From IOR16 sp963521065 (GTDB taxonomy: Bacteria > Bacillota > Clostridia > Peptostreptococcales > Anaerovoracaceae), in contig CAUQTI010000015.1 of assembly GCA_963521065.1 (NCBI GenBank), positions 1 to 64,000 on the forward strand: a stretch of 64,000 bases of DNA. The letters are read 5' to 3'. The notes beneath the pieces are model-generated. The model was not told the origin of the DNA. It saw nothing but the letters and a program-made list of their open reading frames with translations, and made no database searches. Positions 43,936-53,620 of this stretch are shown here, piece after piece (within the stretch, counting starts at the first letter, position 1; every line of letters begins with the position of its first letter). The position numbers were made by a program, and so were the translations under genes.

Positions 43936-44829
43936 ATGGGGTTAATGATAAAAGAGTTGCTGGCAATTGCTGAAAGAAGACTTTCGGCTGCCTCCTGCAT
44001 GGATCCCCGGCTGGATGCCGAGCTTTTACTCTGCGATTTGCTGAAAAGAGAGCGCAGTTTTCTCTTTACCCATATTGGAGATGATTTGGATGATCGGCGG
44101 TGTGAATTTTATTTTGAAGTAATTGATGTGCGAGCAAGCGGAAAACCGTTACAGCACATTTTGGGCAATCAGGAGTTTATGGGACTGCGTCTCAAGGTCA
44201 ATGAAGATGTATTGATTCCCAGACAGGATACAGAAACCCTCGTAGAAACAGCATTACAATATTTAAAGGAAAAAAAAGCAACAACAGGCGGCTTTGAAAT
44301 TCTTGACCTGTGTTGCGGGAGCGGAGCAATCGGTATCAGCCTGGCCTATTATTTAGAAGCGGTTAAAGTAAAAATTACGGCTTCTGATTATAGTGAAAAG
44401 GCACTCCTCGTGGCAAAGGAGAACGCCTCAGGCTATCGCCCGGCAAAGGGAATTACCTTTGTAAAAAGCGATTTATTTGATGCGTTCCCTAAAAATAAAA
44501 AAGGCAAAGCAAAGCGGCCGTTTGATCTTATTGTTTCAAACCCGCCTTACATACCGAGCGAGATTATTCCAACCTTGCAGAGAGAGGTTTCCTGCTTTGA
44601 ACCTAAGATGGCATTAGACGGTGGTACGGATGGATTAGATTTTTACAGACGGATTGCGGCAGAAGCCGGAAATTATTTGAAAAAAGACGGACTCTTGCTT
44701 CTTGAAATCGGGCATGACCAGGCAGAAGCCGTGACTGAACTTTTAAGAGAAAGCGCTTTCTTTGAGACGATTGAAACAAAACAGGATTTAGCGGGGAAAG
44801 ACCGTATCATATGGGCGAAAGTGGAATAA
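43936..44829 (+). CDS. prmC: Peptide chain release factor N5-glutamine methyltransferase
   Basis: A 297-residue SAM-dependent methyltransferase that modifies the GGQ glutamine of release factors. SAM-binding LDLCCGSGAIGIS is near residue 122 and the catalytic SNPPYIPSEI near residue 200. The helical N-terminal domain (residues 1-80) is present. GAGGTGAGG precedes the ATG. Its substrate PrfA is encoded shortly downstream. Confidence 0.95.
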   Translation: MGLMIKELLAIAERRLSAASCMDPRLDAELLLCDLLKRERSFLFTHIGDDLDDRRCEFYFEVIDVRASGKPLQHILGNQEFMGLRLKVNEDVLIPRQDTETLVETALQYLKEKKATTGGFEILDLCCGSGAIGISLAYYLEAVKVKITASDYSEKALLVAKENASGYRPAKGITFVKSDLFDAFPKNKKGKAKRPFDLIVSNPPYIPSEIIPTLQREVSCFEPKMALDGGTDGLDFYRRIAAEAGNYLKKDGLLLLEIGHDQAEAVTELLRESAFFETIETKQDLAGKDRIIWAKVE

Positions 44830-44886
44830 AGTGCATAATAAGATGAAAAACATCGCTGCTTGGATAAAATAAAAGCAAAAAAATAC

Positions 44887-44915
44887 TTGCGGCAAATCAG
44901 AGCTTGTGCTAATAT
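44887..44915 (+). promoter_or_regulatory. Promoter of rpmE
   Basis: TTGCGG (44,887-44,892) and TAATAT (44,910-44,915) with exact 17-base spacing. A leader of about 95 bases lies between it and the ATG. Confidence 0.65.
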
Positions 44916-45017
44916 ATAAGAGCTATCGTGTATAGGGATTCGTATCTAAGACAGATATGGCAGATAGATAATATTATTTTCACGATATGTGGAAATACCA
45001 GGAAAGAGGTGAAAAAC

Positions 45018-45218
45018 ATGAAAGAGGGAATTCATCCAGATTACAAAGAATGCAAAGTTACATGTGCATGTGGAAACACATTTGTTACAAAATCAACAAA
45101 AGAAGAGTTGAGATTAGACGTATGTTCTGCTTGCCATCCGTTCTTTACAGGACAGCAGAAGTTCATTAATCGAGGCGGACGTGTAGAAAAGTTCAAGAAA
45201 AAGTTCAATATCGAATAG
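45018..45218 (+). CDS. rpmE: 50S ribosomal protein L31 (zinc-binding form)
   Basis: A 66-residue L31. Zinc-ribbon cysteines are at positions 12, 16, 18, 36 and 39 (CACG and CSACH), with HPFFTGQQKF after the second pair, so this is the zinc-containing form. The ATG at 45,018 follows GAAAGAGGTG. A dedicated promoter and terminator flank it. Confidence 0.96.
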   Translation: MKEGIHPDYKECKVTCACGNTFVTKSTKEELRLDVCSACHPFFTGQQKFINRGGRVEKFKKKFNIE

Positions 45219-45225
45219 CAACAAA

Positions 45226-45259
45226 AAAACCTGGAAATATAGATTTCAGGTTTTTTTTT
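45226..45259 (+). terminator. Intrinsic terminator after rpmE
   Basis: AACCTGGAAAT pairs with ATTTCAGGTT (one bulged base), preceded by an A-run and followed by a nine-base T-run. Confidence 0.9.
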
Positions 45260-45337
45260 AAGCCCTTTTGTGGTAAAATAGTTCAGATATAGTGAGAAAA
45301 ACCGAAAAAATATTTTTATGCGGGAGTGAATAGATTC

Positions 45338-46405
45338 ATGTACGATAAATTAAAATTTATTGAGGAAAAATACGAGGAGCTCAGCCTTAAGGTTTCCGAT
45401 CCTGATGTAATCAACAATCAGGTGGTTTGGCAGAAGCACATCAAAGAGATGAGCGAAATGGAGCCGATTGTCAATAAATATAAAGAATACAAAAAAGTCA
45501 GTGATGATTTGCAGGCCACGAAAGAGCTTTTATCCGAAAATGGATTGGATGAAGAGATGCGGGAAATGGCTAAAATGGAGCTGTCTGATTTAGAAGATCA
45601 AAAGGAGAGCATCAGCGATGCGCTTCGTGTTCTTCTGTTGCCGAAGGATCCAAATGATGAAAAAAACGTTATCTTAGAAGTGCGTGCAGGAACTGGCGGC
45701 GATGAAGCAGCCCTTTTTGGTGCAGACCTTCTTCGAATGTATACACGGTATGCAGAACGACGCGGTTGGAAAACCGAGTTGATGGACTTGAATGATACCG
45801 ATATTGGGGGCATAAAAGAAGCCGTAGTCATTATAAAAGGAAAAGGCGCTTATTCTCGCTTGAAGTACGAAAGCGGGGTACACCGTGTGCAGCGTGTTCC
45901 TGAAACGGAGTCAAGCGGCAGAGTCCACACCTCAGCGGCAACCGTTGCCGTGCTGCCCGAAGTCGATGACGTTGAAGTGGAGATTAATCCAAATGACGTT
46001 CGTGTTGACGTATACCGTTCCTCCGGAAACGGGGGGCAGTGCGTAAATACTACGGATTCTGCAGTTCGTTTGACACATATTCCAAGCGGGCTGGTCGTGA
46101 CGTGCCAGGATGAAAAATCCCAGATAAAAAATAAAGACAAAGCCTTCAAGGTTTTAAAGGCAAGACTTTACGATATGGAAGTAAAAGCAAAGCAGGCGCA
46201 GGAAGCAGCTGCCCGAAAGAGTCAAGTTGGGAGCGGTGACCGAAGCGAACGAATTCGAACCTATAATTTCCCACAGGGGCGGGTTTCTGATCACCGGATT
46301 GGTATGACAATTTATCGTTTGGATAATTTCCTTGACGGAGATATCGACGAGATTGTTGACGGACTTGTAACGACAGAGCAGGCAGAAAAAATGAAGAATT
46401 ATTAA
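45338..46405 (+). CDS. prfA: Peptide chain release factor 1
   Basis: A 355-residue class I release factor. The catalytic GGQ is in SSGNGGQCVN near residue 232, and the stop-codon-reading loop is in the preceding domain (the PETESSGRVHTS area is the typical RF1 sequence). ATG 45,338 gives the family start MYDKLKFIEEKY; a GTG at 45,326 is in frame but less likely. PrmC encoded upstream methylates its GGQ. Confidence 0.96.
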   Translation: MYDKLKFIEEKYEELSLKVSDPDVINNQVVWQKHIKEMSEMEPIVNKYKEYKKVSDDLQATKELLSENGLDEEMREMAKMELSDLEDQKESISDALRVLLLPKDPNDEKNVILEVRAGTGGDEAALFGADLLRMYTRYAERRGWKTELMDLNDTDIGGIKEAVVIIKGKGAYSRLKYESGVHRVQRVPETESSGRVHTSAATVAVLPEVDDVEVEINPNDVRVDVYRSSGNGGQCVNTTDSAVRLTHIPSGLVVTCQDEKSQIKNKDKAFKVLKARLYDMEVKAKQAQEAAARKSQVGSGDRSERIRTYNFPQGRVSDHRIGMTIYRLDNFLDGDIDEIVDGLVTTEQAEKMKNY

Positions 46406-46437
46406 TTTGAACAGGCAAACATAGAAATGGAGCAAAC

Positions 46438-47466
46438 ATGGAAACCAAACTGATTGATGCAACCGATTTGAAAAAGGCAGAAGTGCAGCTGAAAGAAGCC
46501 GCATCCCTTTTGCGTACCGGCGGTTTGGTGGCTTTTCCGACAGAGACTGTGTACGGACTTGGAGCCGATGCCATGAACCCGGAGGCAGCGGAAAAAATTT
46601 ATGCAGCAAAAGGCAGGCCTTCCGATAATCCCCTCATCGTTCATATCGCAAAAGAGGAAGAGCTGGGGAAGCTAACCGACGCGGTACCGGATGCCGCGAG
46701 GAAGCTGATGCAGCATTTCTGGCCGGGCCCTTTGACGATGATCTTTCGAAAAAGGGAGGACGTGCCGTATAAAACGACGGGAGGATTGGATACCGTGGCG
46801 GTGCGGATGCCGGATCATCCTGTTGCACTTGCCTTAATCTGTGAGTCAGGTTGTCCGATTGCGGCACCGAGCGCAAATCTTTCAGGAAGGCCCAGTCCGA
46901 CGGAATGGGAGCATGTGTATCAAGATTTAAACGGAGCTGTCGATATGATTGTAAAGGGAGGCCCTTGCAGGGTAGGGATTGAATCGACCGTACTTGATAT
47001 GACCGGAGAGGTTCCGATGGTGTTGCGTCCGGGCATTTTGACGCCGGAGCAAATCAGTAAAGTAACCGGCGGAAAGGTCATTTTAGATCCGGCTTTGTTA
47101 GTCCACAGACCGCGAGATGTCAGCGGAGAGGGAGCACCTCCTCCTAAGGCACCCGGTATGAAATATAAGCATTATGCACCGAAAGCGGAAATGATGATCT
47201 TGCAGGGAGAATCTGACCGCATAAAAGAAAAGATGAAGCATATTGCACAAGAAATGGAAATGCAGGGAAAGAAAGTAGGCATCATTTTATTCGAAGAAAA
47301 TGACTTTGAACAAGCAGCACATGACTTTTTTTCCAAGCTGCGAGAGATGGACGGAGCACAGGTCGATCTTATTTTGGCCGGTGCATTGAGCGATGAAAAT
47401 TCAATCGGATTTGCAGTGATGAACCGGATGTGGAAATCAGCGGGATATCACATCATCCATGTTTAG
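46438..47466 (+). CDS. L-threonylcarbamoyladenylate synthase (Sua5)
   Basis: A 342-residue two-domain Sua5 form. The YrdC domain (FPTETVYGLGADAM near residue 35, KGRPSDNPLIVH, SANLSGRPSP) is followed by a C-terminal Sua5 domain (from about residue 240). It makes threonylcarbamoyl-AMP for t6A modification of tRNA. It overlaps the in-frame region before rpiB by a few bases and is part of the same run of genes as prfA. Confidence 0.94.
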   Translation: METKLIDATDLKKAEVQLKEAASLLRTGGLVAFPTETVYGLGADAMNPEAAEKIYAAKGRPSDNPLIVHIAKEEELGKLTDAVPDAARKLMQHFWPGPLTMIFRKREDVPYKTTGGLDTVAVRMPDHPVALALICESGCPIAAPSANLSGRPSPTEWEHVYQDLNGAVDMIVKGGPCRVGIESTVLDMTGEVPMVLRPGILTPEQISKVTGGKVILDPALLVHRPRDVSGEGAPPPKAPGMKYKHYAPKAEMMILQGESDRIKEKMKHIAQEMEMQGKKVGIILFEENDFEQAAHDFFSKLREMDGAQVDLILAGALSDENSIGFAVMNRMWKSAGYHIIHV

Positions 47467-47476
47467 GAGGAAACGT

Positions 47477-47908
47477 ATGAAAATTGCACTTGCAAGCGAC
47501 CATGGCGGTTTTGCATTAAAAGAGAAGATAAAAGAGAATTTGAAAAAAAGAGAAATTGAGTTACTTGATTTGGGAACAAACTCCGAGGAATCAGTGGATT
47601 ATCCCCTTTTCGGAAGAATATGCGGTGAAGCGGTGGCATCAGAAAAAGCAGACCTGGGTATTGTGTGCTGCGGCACCGGCATTGGTATCAGTATAGCGGC
47701 AAATAAGGTTCATGGCATTCGATGTGCGATTGCAACCAATGAATATATGGCAGAGATGACGAAGAAACACAATGACGCCAATATATTAGCCTTAGGCGGA
47801 CGTGTTCTGAATCCAGAAGAAGCGATAAAAATAGTTGACACCTGGCTGGATACAGAATTTGAGGGCGGACGCCATCAGAGACGTGTGGACATGCTGAACG
47901 AGATGTAA
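47477..47908 (+). CDS. rpiB: Ribose-5-phosphate isomerase B
   Basis: A 143-residue RpiB/LacAB-type isomerase. It starts MKIALASDHGGFALKEKI and has the catalytic Cys in CCGTGIGISIAANKV near residue 66. AGGAGGAAACGT precedes the ATG. It interconverts ribose- and ribulose-5-phosphate, feeding PRPP used by the next gene product. Confidence 0.95.
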   Translation: MKIALASDHGGFALKEKIKENLKKREIELLDLGTNSEESVDYPLFGRICGEAVASEKADLGIVCCGTGIGISIAANKVHGIRCAIATNEYMAEMTKKHNDANILALGGRVLNPEEAIKIVDTWLDTEFEGGRHQRRVDMLNEM

Positions 47909-47925
47909 AGACAAAGGAGAAGAAA

Positions 47926-48555
47926 ATGGGAAAAGTATATGTATTCGATCATCCGCTGATACAACACAAGCTGGCAATTATGAGAGATAAGGAAACCTCG
48001 ACAAAGGACTTCAGAGAACTGGTAAGGGAGATTGCCACACTGATGGCTTATGAGGCGACAAGAGACTTGCCGCTAGAAGAAGTGGAAGTGGAAACACCGA
48101 TTTGCAGAGCAACAATGAAGATGCTTGCAGGAGAATCCCTCGCGATTATTCCAATTCTTCGGGCTGGACTTGGCATGGTGGATGGATTTCTTTCCCTTGT
48201 ACCAAATGCAAGAGTCGGCCACATTGGAATGTTCCGTGATCCGGAGACCAAACAGCCGGTGGAATATTACTGCAAACTTCCGGAGGATATTGACAAGCGC
48301 CATTTGTTTGTTGTAGACCCGATGCTGGCAACCGGGGGCTCCGCAAGTGCGGCAATCAGCCTGCTAAAGGAAAAGGGTGCAAAGAAGATTACCCTGATGT
48401 GTCTGATTTCTGCGCCGGAAGGGATTGCAGTCATTGAAGAGGACCATCCGGATGTCGATATTTTTGTAGCGGCAAAGGATAGCCATTTGAATGAACATGC
48501 CTATATTGTTCCCGGTCTTGGAGATGCAGGGGATCGGTTATATGGTACAAAATAA
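47926..48555 (+). CDS. upp: Uracil phosphoribosyltransferase
   Basis: A 209-residue PRTase. The PRPP-binding DPMLATGGSASAAI is near residue 130, and the C-terminal uracil-binding GLGDAGDRLYGTK closes the protein. It salvages uracil with PRPP. AAAGGAGAAG precedes the ATG, 17 bases after rpiB. Confidence 0.96.
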   Translation: MGKVYVFDHPLIQHKLAIMRDKETSTKDFRELVREIATLMAYEATRDLPLEEVEVETPICRATMKMLAGESLAIIPILRAGLGMVDGFLSLVPNARVGHIGMFRDPETKQPVEYYCKLPEDIDKRHLFVVDPMLATGGSASAAISLLKEKGAKKITLMCLISAPEGIAVIEEDHPDVDIFVAAKDSHLNEHAYIVPGLGDAGDRLYGTK

Positions 48556-48630
48556 AACCAATTTTTGATTTTATTTGACCGGTCCGGATAATAATAACAA
48601 CATCGAAGGATGTAAGGATAGGTGATAGAT

Positions 48631-49890
48631 ATGTATAAGATTGACGATAATGTAAGTAAACATACGAATGTATTTGACGTCTTAAAAGAAAGAGGATTTA
48701 TAAAGCAGACAACACATGAAGATGAAATCCGCGAGCTTTTAGGTAAGGAAAAAATCAAGTTTTATATTGGCTTCGATCCGACGGCAGACAGCTTGCACGT
48801 AGGACATTTCATGCAGATTATTATTATGATGTATATGCAGAAGTATGGCCATACTCCTATCGTTTTGGTTGGAGGCGGTACGGGAATGATTGGTGACCCG
48901 TCCGGAAGAACGGACATGCGTCAGATGATGACAAGAGAAACCGTTATGGCAAACTGTAATCACTTCACAAGCTTGTTTAATCAATTCATTGATTTTTCCG
49001 ATGAAAAGGCGATTGCAGTGAATAATGCCGACTGGCTTTGGGATTTAAACTATATTGACTTTATCCGCGACATCGGCAGACATTTTTCAGTAAATAACAT
49101 GCTGCGTGCAGAATGCTTTAAAAAGCGTTTGGAAACAGGCCTTTCTTTTCTGGAGTTTAATTACATGCTGATGCAGTCCTATGATTTTTTAGAATTGAAA
49201 AAAAGACATGGCTGTAAGATGCAGTTCGGCGGAGACGACCAATGGTCCAATATCTTGGGCGGAGTGGACTTAGTTCGAAGGGAACTTAGTGAGCAGGTAT
49301 ATGGTATGACCTTCTCTCTTCTGACCACAAGCGAAGGTGTAAAGATGGGGAAAACGCAGAAAGGCGCACTGTGGCTGAATCCGGAAAAGACGAGTCCGTA
49401 TGAGTTTTATCAATATTGGAGAAATGTTGAGGATGCCGACGTGCATACCTGTCTTTCCATGCTGACCTTCCTGCCGATGGAAGAAGTAGAACGCTTGTCT
49501 TCCTTGGAAGGAGCAGAGATTAATAAAGCAAAAGAAATTTTGGCTTATGAGATAACGAAACTGGTCCACGGCGAGGAAGAAGCAGAAAAAGCGCAGTCTG
49601 CCGCAAGAGCTTTGTTTGCCGGCGGCGGTGCAATGGATCATGTGCCGACGACACAGATGGATGCTTCTCGCTTTGAGGGTGACGGTGTAGGTGTTGTTTC
49701 TCTCATCAAGGAGATCGGACTTGTTCCAAGTAACACAGAGGGATTCCGCACAATTGAGCAGGGTGGATTAAGCATTGACGACGTTAAAGTAACAGATAAA
49801 AAGCTTATTTTGACAAAGGAAATGTTTAAGGACAATGCCATTCTGATAAAAAAAGGGAAGAAAACCTTCCATAGAGTAGAGTTGGTTTAA
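48631..49890 (+). CDS. tyrS: Tyrosyl-tRNA synthetase
   Basis: A 419-residue class I aminoacyl-tRNA synthetase. The HIGH-type signature DPTADSLHVGHF is near residue 50, tyrosine and ATP contacts lie in the following Rossmann fold, and the KMSKS-type motif reads KMGKTQKG near residue 235. A C-terminal S4 RNA-binding domain (from about 350) is present. No T-box leader fits in the short 75-base gap upstream. ATG 48,631 is preferred over GTG 48,622. Confidence 0.96.
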   Translation: MYKIDDNVSKHTNVFDVLKERGFIKQTTHEDEIRELLGKEKIKFYIGFDPTADSLHVGHFMQIIIMMYMQKYGHTPIVLVGGGTGMIGDPSGRTDMRQMMTRETVMANCNHFTSLFNQFIDFSDEKAIAVNNADWLWDLNYIDFIRDIGRHFSVNNMLRAECFKKRLETGLSFLEFNYMLMQSYDFLELKKRHGCKMQFGGDDQWSNILGGVDLVRRELSEQVYGMTFSLLTTSEGVKMGKTQKGALWLNPEKTSPYEFYQYWRNVEDADVHTCLSMLTFLPMEEVERLSSLEGAEINKAKEILAYEITKLVHGEEEAEKAQSAARALFAGGGAMDHVPTTQMDASRFEGDGVGVVSLIKEIGLVPSNTEGFRTIEQGGLSIDDVKVTDKKLILTKEMFKDNAILIKKGKKTFHRVELV

Positions 49891-49904
49891 ATTTAAAAAC
49901 AGAG

Positions 49905-49960
49905 TACCGCCTTGAAAAACTGTAAAAGTTATTTTACGGGTTTTCGATGGCGGTTTCTTT
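49905..49960 (+). terminator. Intrinsic terminator after tyrS
   Basis: A long hairpin: ACCGCC with GGCGGT at the base, then GAAAAACTGTAAAA pairing with TTTTACGGGTTTTC, followed by TTTCTTT. Confidence 0.88.
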
Positions 49961-49994
49961 GCAATTGCTGCTTTTTTAGAAAGGAATTGTATGT

Positions 49995-51974
49995 ATGAAA
50001 ATGAAGCACCGGCAAAAAATTGGATTTGCAGTCTTTTTACTGCTTGCTTTGCTCATGGCAGCGGTGCCGGGTGTGAAAGCGTACATGGATCAGCAATATA
50101 AAAAAGAAATTTTGAGCCGGCTTACACAAGACGGTGCCCTGATTTACGGTGCCGATCAAAATGCGCCACCTTTACGCTTTTTAGATGAAGACGGTGTATA
50201 TAAAGGGGTCGTAATTGATTTTATGAATCAGCTTTCTCTGGAGATGGGGGTAGAGATCAAAACGGTTCCCTATTTGTGGGAGGATGCGTTAACCGCGTTG
50301 GAAACAGGGGATACAGATATTTGCGATATGTTTATGGACAGCGAACGCAGCACAAAATATGCGGCGACAAAGCCCATTTATAACCTTCGAACGGTTCTTG
50401 CCATTCAAGGTGATGCAGATTTTACACTTCGAGATATTAACCGGATGCGCATTGCAACGCAAAAAGGGGACTATGCAAACGCATATTTAAAAAAGCACTA
50501 TCCAAACGCCTCCTTGGTTTATGTGGCAGATGTACCCTCGGCAATGGAGCTTTTGGCGCAGGATAAAGTGGATGCGGTGATCGGTGATGAGCCTGTTGTC
50601 TACTACACGATGAGCCATGACAAGGCTTACAGTACCTTTAAATTAATCAATACCGCGTTATACGAAGAGGATGTGGTACTGGCGCTCAACAAAGAAAAGG
50701 CCGATTTAATTCCTATTTTGAACGATGCCATTGCAACGATTCGAAATAAAGGACAGCTTGAGAAGATACAGCAGAAGTGGTTTGGAATCTCGACACCCCT
50801 TTTAAAAAGTAATTCAGGCAGAGATTTTTTCAAATTTATAGGGATTCCTATGGGAGTCGCACTCGCTATCTTAATCCTTATTCTCTTTAACAATCACGCA
50901 TTGAAACGACAAGTAAAGGAACGCACTGCGGAGCTTGAAGACAGCCGCAACGAGCTGCAGATGATTTTTGACGGTATTACAGAATATATTGCAGTAATCA
51001 GTAAAGAGAAAAGCATCCTAAATGCCAATCAAGGATTGATGAACTGTCTGCATAAAAATCAGGAAGAGGTTTTTGGGAAGGGCTGCAAAAGTCTGTTCTT
51101 TACGCTTTGCAAGGATTGCAATTGTTGCCCGATTGATGAATGTATGGCCACTGGGGGAACTGTTAAGAGAGAAATCGCAATCGAGAGTGAAATGTATGAA
51201 ATGGCTGTTTATGGACTTGCGGACACTCAAAGTGGAGTTTTAATCACATTGCGAAACATTTCCCTTGAAAAGATACGGCGTAACCAGCTTTTGCAATCCT
51301 CAAAGATGATTGCGATTGGACAGCTCGCCGCGGGAATGGCGCATGAAATCCGAAACCCGCTCGGAATCATAAGAACCCAGAGTTATCTATTGCGAAGCGG
51401 TGAACGTTTATCAGAGACGGCGAATAAGTCATTAGACTTCATTGATGCAAACATCAAGCGCGCAGGGGGAATCATTGATAATGTGATGAAGTTCTGGAGA
51501 GTTTCTGATGATCAGGCCGAACGCCTAAACCTGAGAGAAAGTATGGAGGATATGATAACCCTTCATAGTGAAGAGACAAAGAAGAAAAAAATCACGATCT
51601 CCCTTGAGTGCGATGTGGATATTTGGGTCGATTGCAGTATAGAAACCTTGAAGCATATCCTGTTGAATTTAACCGCAAATGCCATTGATGCACTTCACGA
51701 AGGCGGCTTGCTCCGAATTTCAGGAGAACGACGCGAAGCCTCCTTTTGCATTATTTGCGAGGATAATGGAAGCGGTATTGATGAAAAGCATCTGGAGAAT
51801 TTGTTTAATCCATTTTTTACGACAAAGGAACCGGGAAAAGGAACGGGCCTAGGACTTTTTATTGTATATTCTGAGGTGCAGAGGTTAAATGGAACGATTG
51901 CCGTTGACAGCAAAATTGGAAAAGGCACGAAATTTACAATTGTAATTCCGCAGGAAGAGGAGGAAAAGGGATGA
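49995..51974 (+). CDS. Sensor histidine kinase with periplasmic-binding-type sensor domain
   Basis: A 659-residue hybrid-architecture sensor: N-terminal membrane segment, an extracellular SBP_bac_3 (amino-acid-type solute-binding) domain (residues about 40-265), a second membrane segment (about 275-297), a PAS-like domain (about 315-420) with a cluster of six cysteines (CKSLFFTLCKDCNCCPIDEC), HisKA with the phospho-acceptor in GMAHEIRNPLG, and HATPase_c with NLTANAIDAL and GTGLGLFIV. The stop overlaps the regulator start by four bases. Likely senses an amino acid or similar small ligand; the ligand itself is not readable. Confidence 0.9.
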   Translation: MKMKHRQKIGFAVFLLLALLMAAVPGVKAYMDQQYKKEILSRLTQDGALIYGADQNAPPLRFLDEDGVYKGVVIDFMNQLSLEMGVEIKTVPYLWEDALTALETGDTDICDMFMDSERSTKYAATKPIYNLRTVLAIQGDADFTLRDINRMRIATQKGDYANAYLKKHYPNASLVYVADVPSAMELLAQDKVDAVIGDEPVVYYTMSHDKAYSTFKLINTALYEEDVVLALNKEKADLIPILNDAIATIRNKGQLEKIQQKWFGISTPLLKSNSGRDFFKFIGIPMGVALAILILILFNNHALKRQVKERTAELEDSRNELQMIFDGITEYIAVISKEKSILNANQGLMNCLHKNQEEVFGKGCKSLFFTLCKDCNCCPIDECMATGGTVKREIAIESEMYEMAVYGLADTQSGVLITLRNISLEKIRRNQLLQSSKMIAIGQLAAGMAHEIRNPLGIIRTQSYLLRSGERLSETANKSLDFIDANIKRAGGIIDNVMKFWRVSDDQAERLNLRESMEDMITLHSEETKKKKITISLECDVDIWVDCSIETLKHILLNLTANAIDALHEGGLLRISGERREASFCIICEDNGSGIDEKHLENLFNPFFTTKEPGKGTGLGLFIVYSEVQRLNGTIAVDSKIGKGTKFTIVIPQEEEEKG

Positions 51975-53347
51975 TACCGGAAAATAATTTTAAAATTCTC
52001 ATTGTGGATGATGATGCGGATTATCGCGAAACGTATCAGATGCTACTTTGCAGTAAAGGCTATGAAATTGTTACGGCAGCGTCTGCGAAGGAAGCACTTG
52101 CGATTTTAGAGGAAGAATATTTTCCTTTGGTGATTACAGATATCCTTATGCCCGGCATTGACGGAATTGAATTTTTAAGACAGATAAAAAGTATTTACAA
52201 CAATGCGATTGAAGTGATTATGGTAACCGGATACGGGAGCATTGAGACCGCGGTACAGACAATGAAGATGGGGGCATTCGGTTACTTTATAAAAAGCCAT
52301 GATCCGGAAGAAATGGTTATGGAGATACAAAAAGTAGAAAAGCTGGCAGAGCTTACAAACCTGAAAAGCAGCAATGAAATGCAGATTGAGAAAGATGCAC
52401 TATTTGGAAGCAAGAATAAGGAAATGCAGGAGCTGTGGGATCTTATACAGCAAGTTGCTGCATCGAAAGCCAGCATATTGATTATGGGAGAATCCGGTGT
52501 TGGGAAAGAAATTGTGGCAAAAAGGCTGCATCAAATCAGCGGGAGAGGAAAACGGCCGTTCATCCCATTGAATTGTCAGCATTATCCACAGAATCTGATT
52601 GAATCGGAGCTGTTCGGCCATGAAAAAGGCGCATTTACGGGTGCTTTGACCAAACGAGTAGGGAAACTTGAAGAAACGAGCGGCGGTACTATATTTCTTG
52701 ATGAAATTGGAGATATGGACTTGGGAACTCAGGTAAAGCTTCTGCGCGTATTGGAAACAAGGCAGATTGAGAGAATCGGTTCGAACCGTTTGATTAATGT
52801 GGATTTTCGCCTCGTTTCAGCCACAAATAAAAATGTATATGAGAAAGTAAAGCAGGGAAGCTTCCGCGAAGATTTTCTCTACCGTATCAACACCATTGAG
52901 ATTTACATTCCTCCGCTCAGAAAACGGCGCGAGGATTTAGAAGACTTTATTTTATTTTTTATCCATCGCTTCAGCAGGGAAACCGGAAAAGTGATCTTAG
53001 AAGTAGAAGCAAAGACAAAGGAATTCTTATTAAATTACGATTACCCGGGAAATGTGAGAGAACTGAAAAATATTGTAGAGCGCCTGGTTATTTTAAGTAA
53101 TGACGGCACTTTGAAAATGAATCAATCTGTACAGATAGAGACTTTTGAAAAAAATACTTCTTCATTAGAACAGGAAGGACTACTTTCTTATAAAGCAGCA
53201 AAACAAGAGTTCGAAAAAAAATATATTAAAGAGGCACTTTCCGCCTGCGGGAACAATATTACAAAAACCGCAGAGAAAATGGGAATGAGCAGGAGGCAGC
53301 TCTTTAATAAAATTGCAGAATATAAGATTGATACCGGTGAAAAATAG
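51971..53347 (+). CDS. NtrC-family sigma-54-dependent response regulator
   Basis: A 458-residue activator: an N-terminal receiver domain (phospho-Asp in LVITDILMPG near residue 57), an AAA+ domain with Walker A GESGVGKE, the sigma-54-contacting GAFTGA loop in HEKGAFTGALTKR and Walker B GGTIFLDEIGD, then a C-terminal Fis-type helix-turn-helix (NITKTAEKMGMSRRQLFNKI). It should be phosphorylated by the upstream kinase and drive the sigma-54 promoter at 53,605. Confidence 0.94.
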   Translation: MIPENNFKILIVDDDADYRETYQMLLCSKGYEIVTAASAKEALAILEEEYFPLVITDILMPGIDGIEFLRQIKSIYNNAIEVIMVTGYGSIETAVQTMKMGAFGYFIKSHDPEEMVMEIQKVEKLAELTNLKSSNEMQIEKDALFGSKNKEMQELWDLIQQVAASKASILIMGESGVGKEIVAKRLHQISGRGKRPFIPLNCQHYPQNLIESELFGHEKGAFTGALTKRVGKLEETSGGTIFLDEIGDMDLGTQVKLLRVLETRQIERIGSNRLINVDFRLVSATNKNVYEKVKQGSFREDFLYRINTIEIYIPPLRKRREDLEDFILFFIHRFSRETGKVILEVEAKTKEFLLNYDYPGNVRELKNIVERLVILSNDGTLKMNQSVQIETFEKNTSSLEQEGLLSYKAAKQEFEKKYIKEALSACGNNITKTAEKMGMSRRQLFNKIAEYKIDTGEK

Positions 53348-53360
53348 AGAAGAACGGAAA

Positions 53361-53414
53361 AAAAATACCATGCAAAAAATTTCCACTATGAATTTTATTG
53401 CACGGTATTTTTTT
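53361..53414 (+). terminator. Intrinsic terminator after the response regulator
   Basis: AATACCATGCAA pairs with TTGCACGGTATT with one mismatch; an A-run precedes and a T-run follows. It isolates the regulator from the antiporter gene. Confidence 0.75.
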
Positions 53415-53532
53415 ATGCATAAATTGAAACTGCAAATAATAAAATACATAGAATTTCTTTAAGTTGGACAAATTCCTCTTCAGAAAAAAATATCAGATTG
53501 AAAATGCTTGATTTGGAAGGGATAAAAGATTT

Positions 53533-53552
53533 TTCGCTGTATAAAAAGCGAA
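53533..53552. promoter_or_regulatory. Candidate upstream activator site (palindrome)
   Basis: TTCGCT and AGCGAA form a perfect inverted repeat with an eight-base spacer. Its centre is about 90 bases before the expected transcription start of the sigma-54 promoter, the usual range for NtrC-type enhancer sites. Inferred target of the regulator encoded upstream. Confidence 0.6.
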
Positions 53553-53604
53553 CAAGAAAATGAAAAAATTAAAAAAATCTCTACCCTACTATGGGAGCTG
53601 TATG

Positions 53605-53620
53605 TTGGCATAAGGCTTGC
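53605..53620 (+). promoter_or_regulatory. Sigma-54 (-24/-12) promoter
   Basis: TTGGCATAAGGCTTGC keeps the GG and GC pairs exactly ten bases apart, matching the TGGCAC-N5-TTGC consensus. It points at the NhaC-family gene 55 bases downstream. Confidence 0.85.

Noticed and set aside
48556..48630. T-box leader upstream of tyrS
   Set aside because: The gap is only 75 bases and lacks the T-box core; too short for a T-box.
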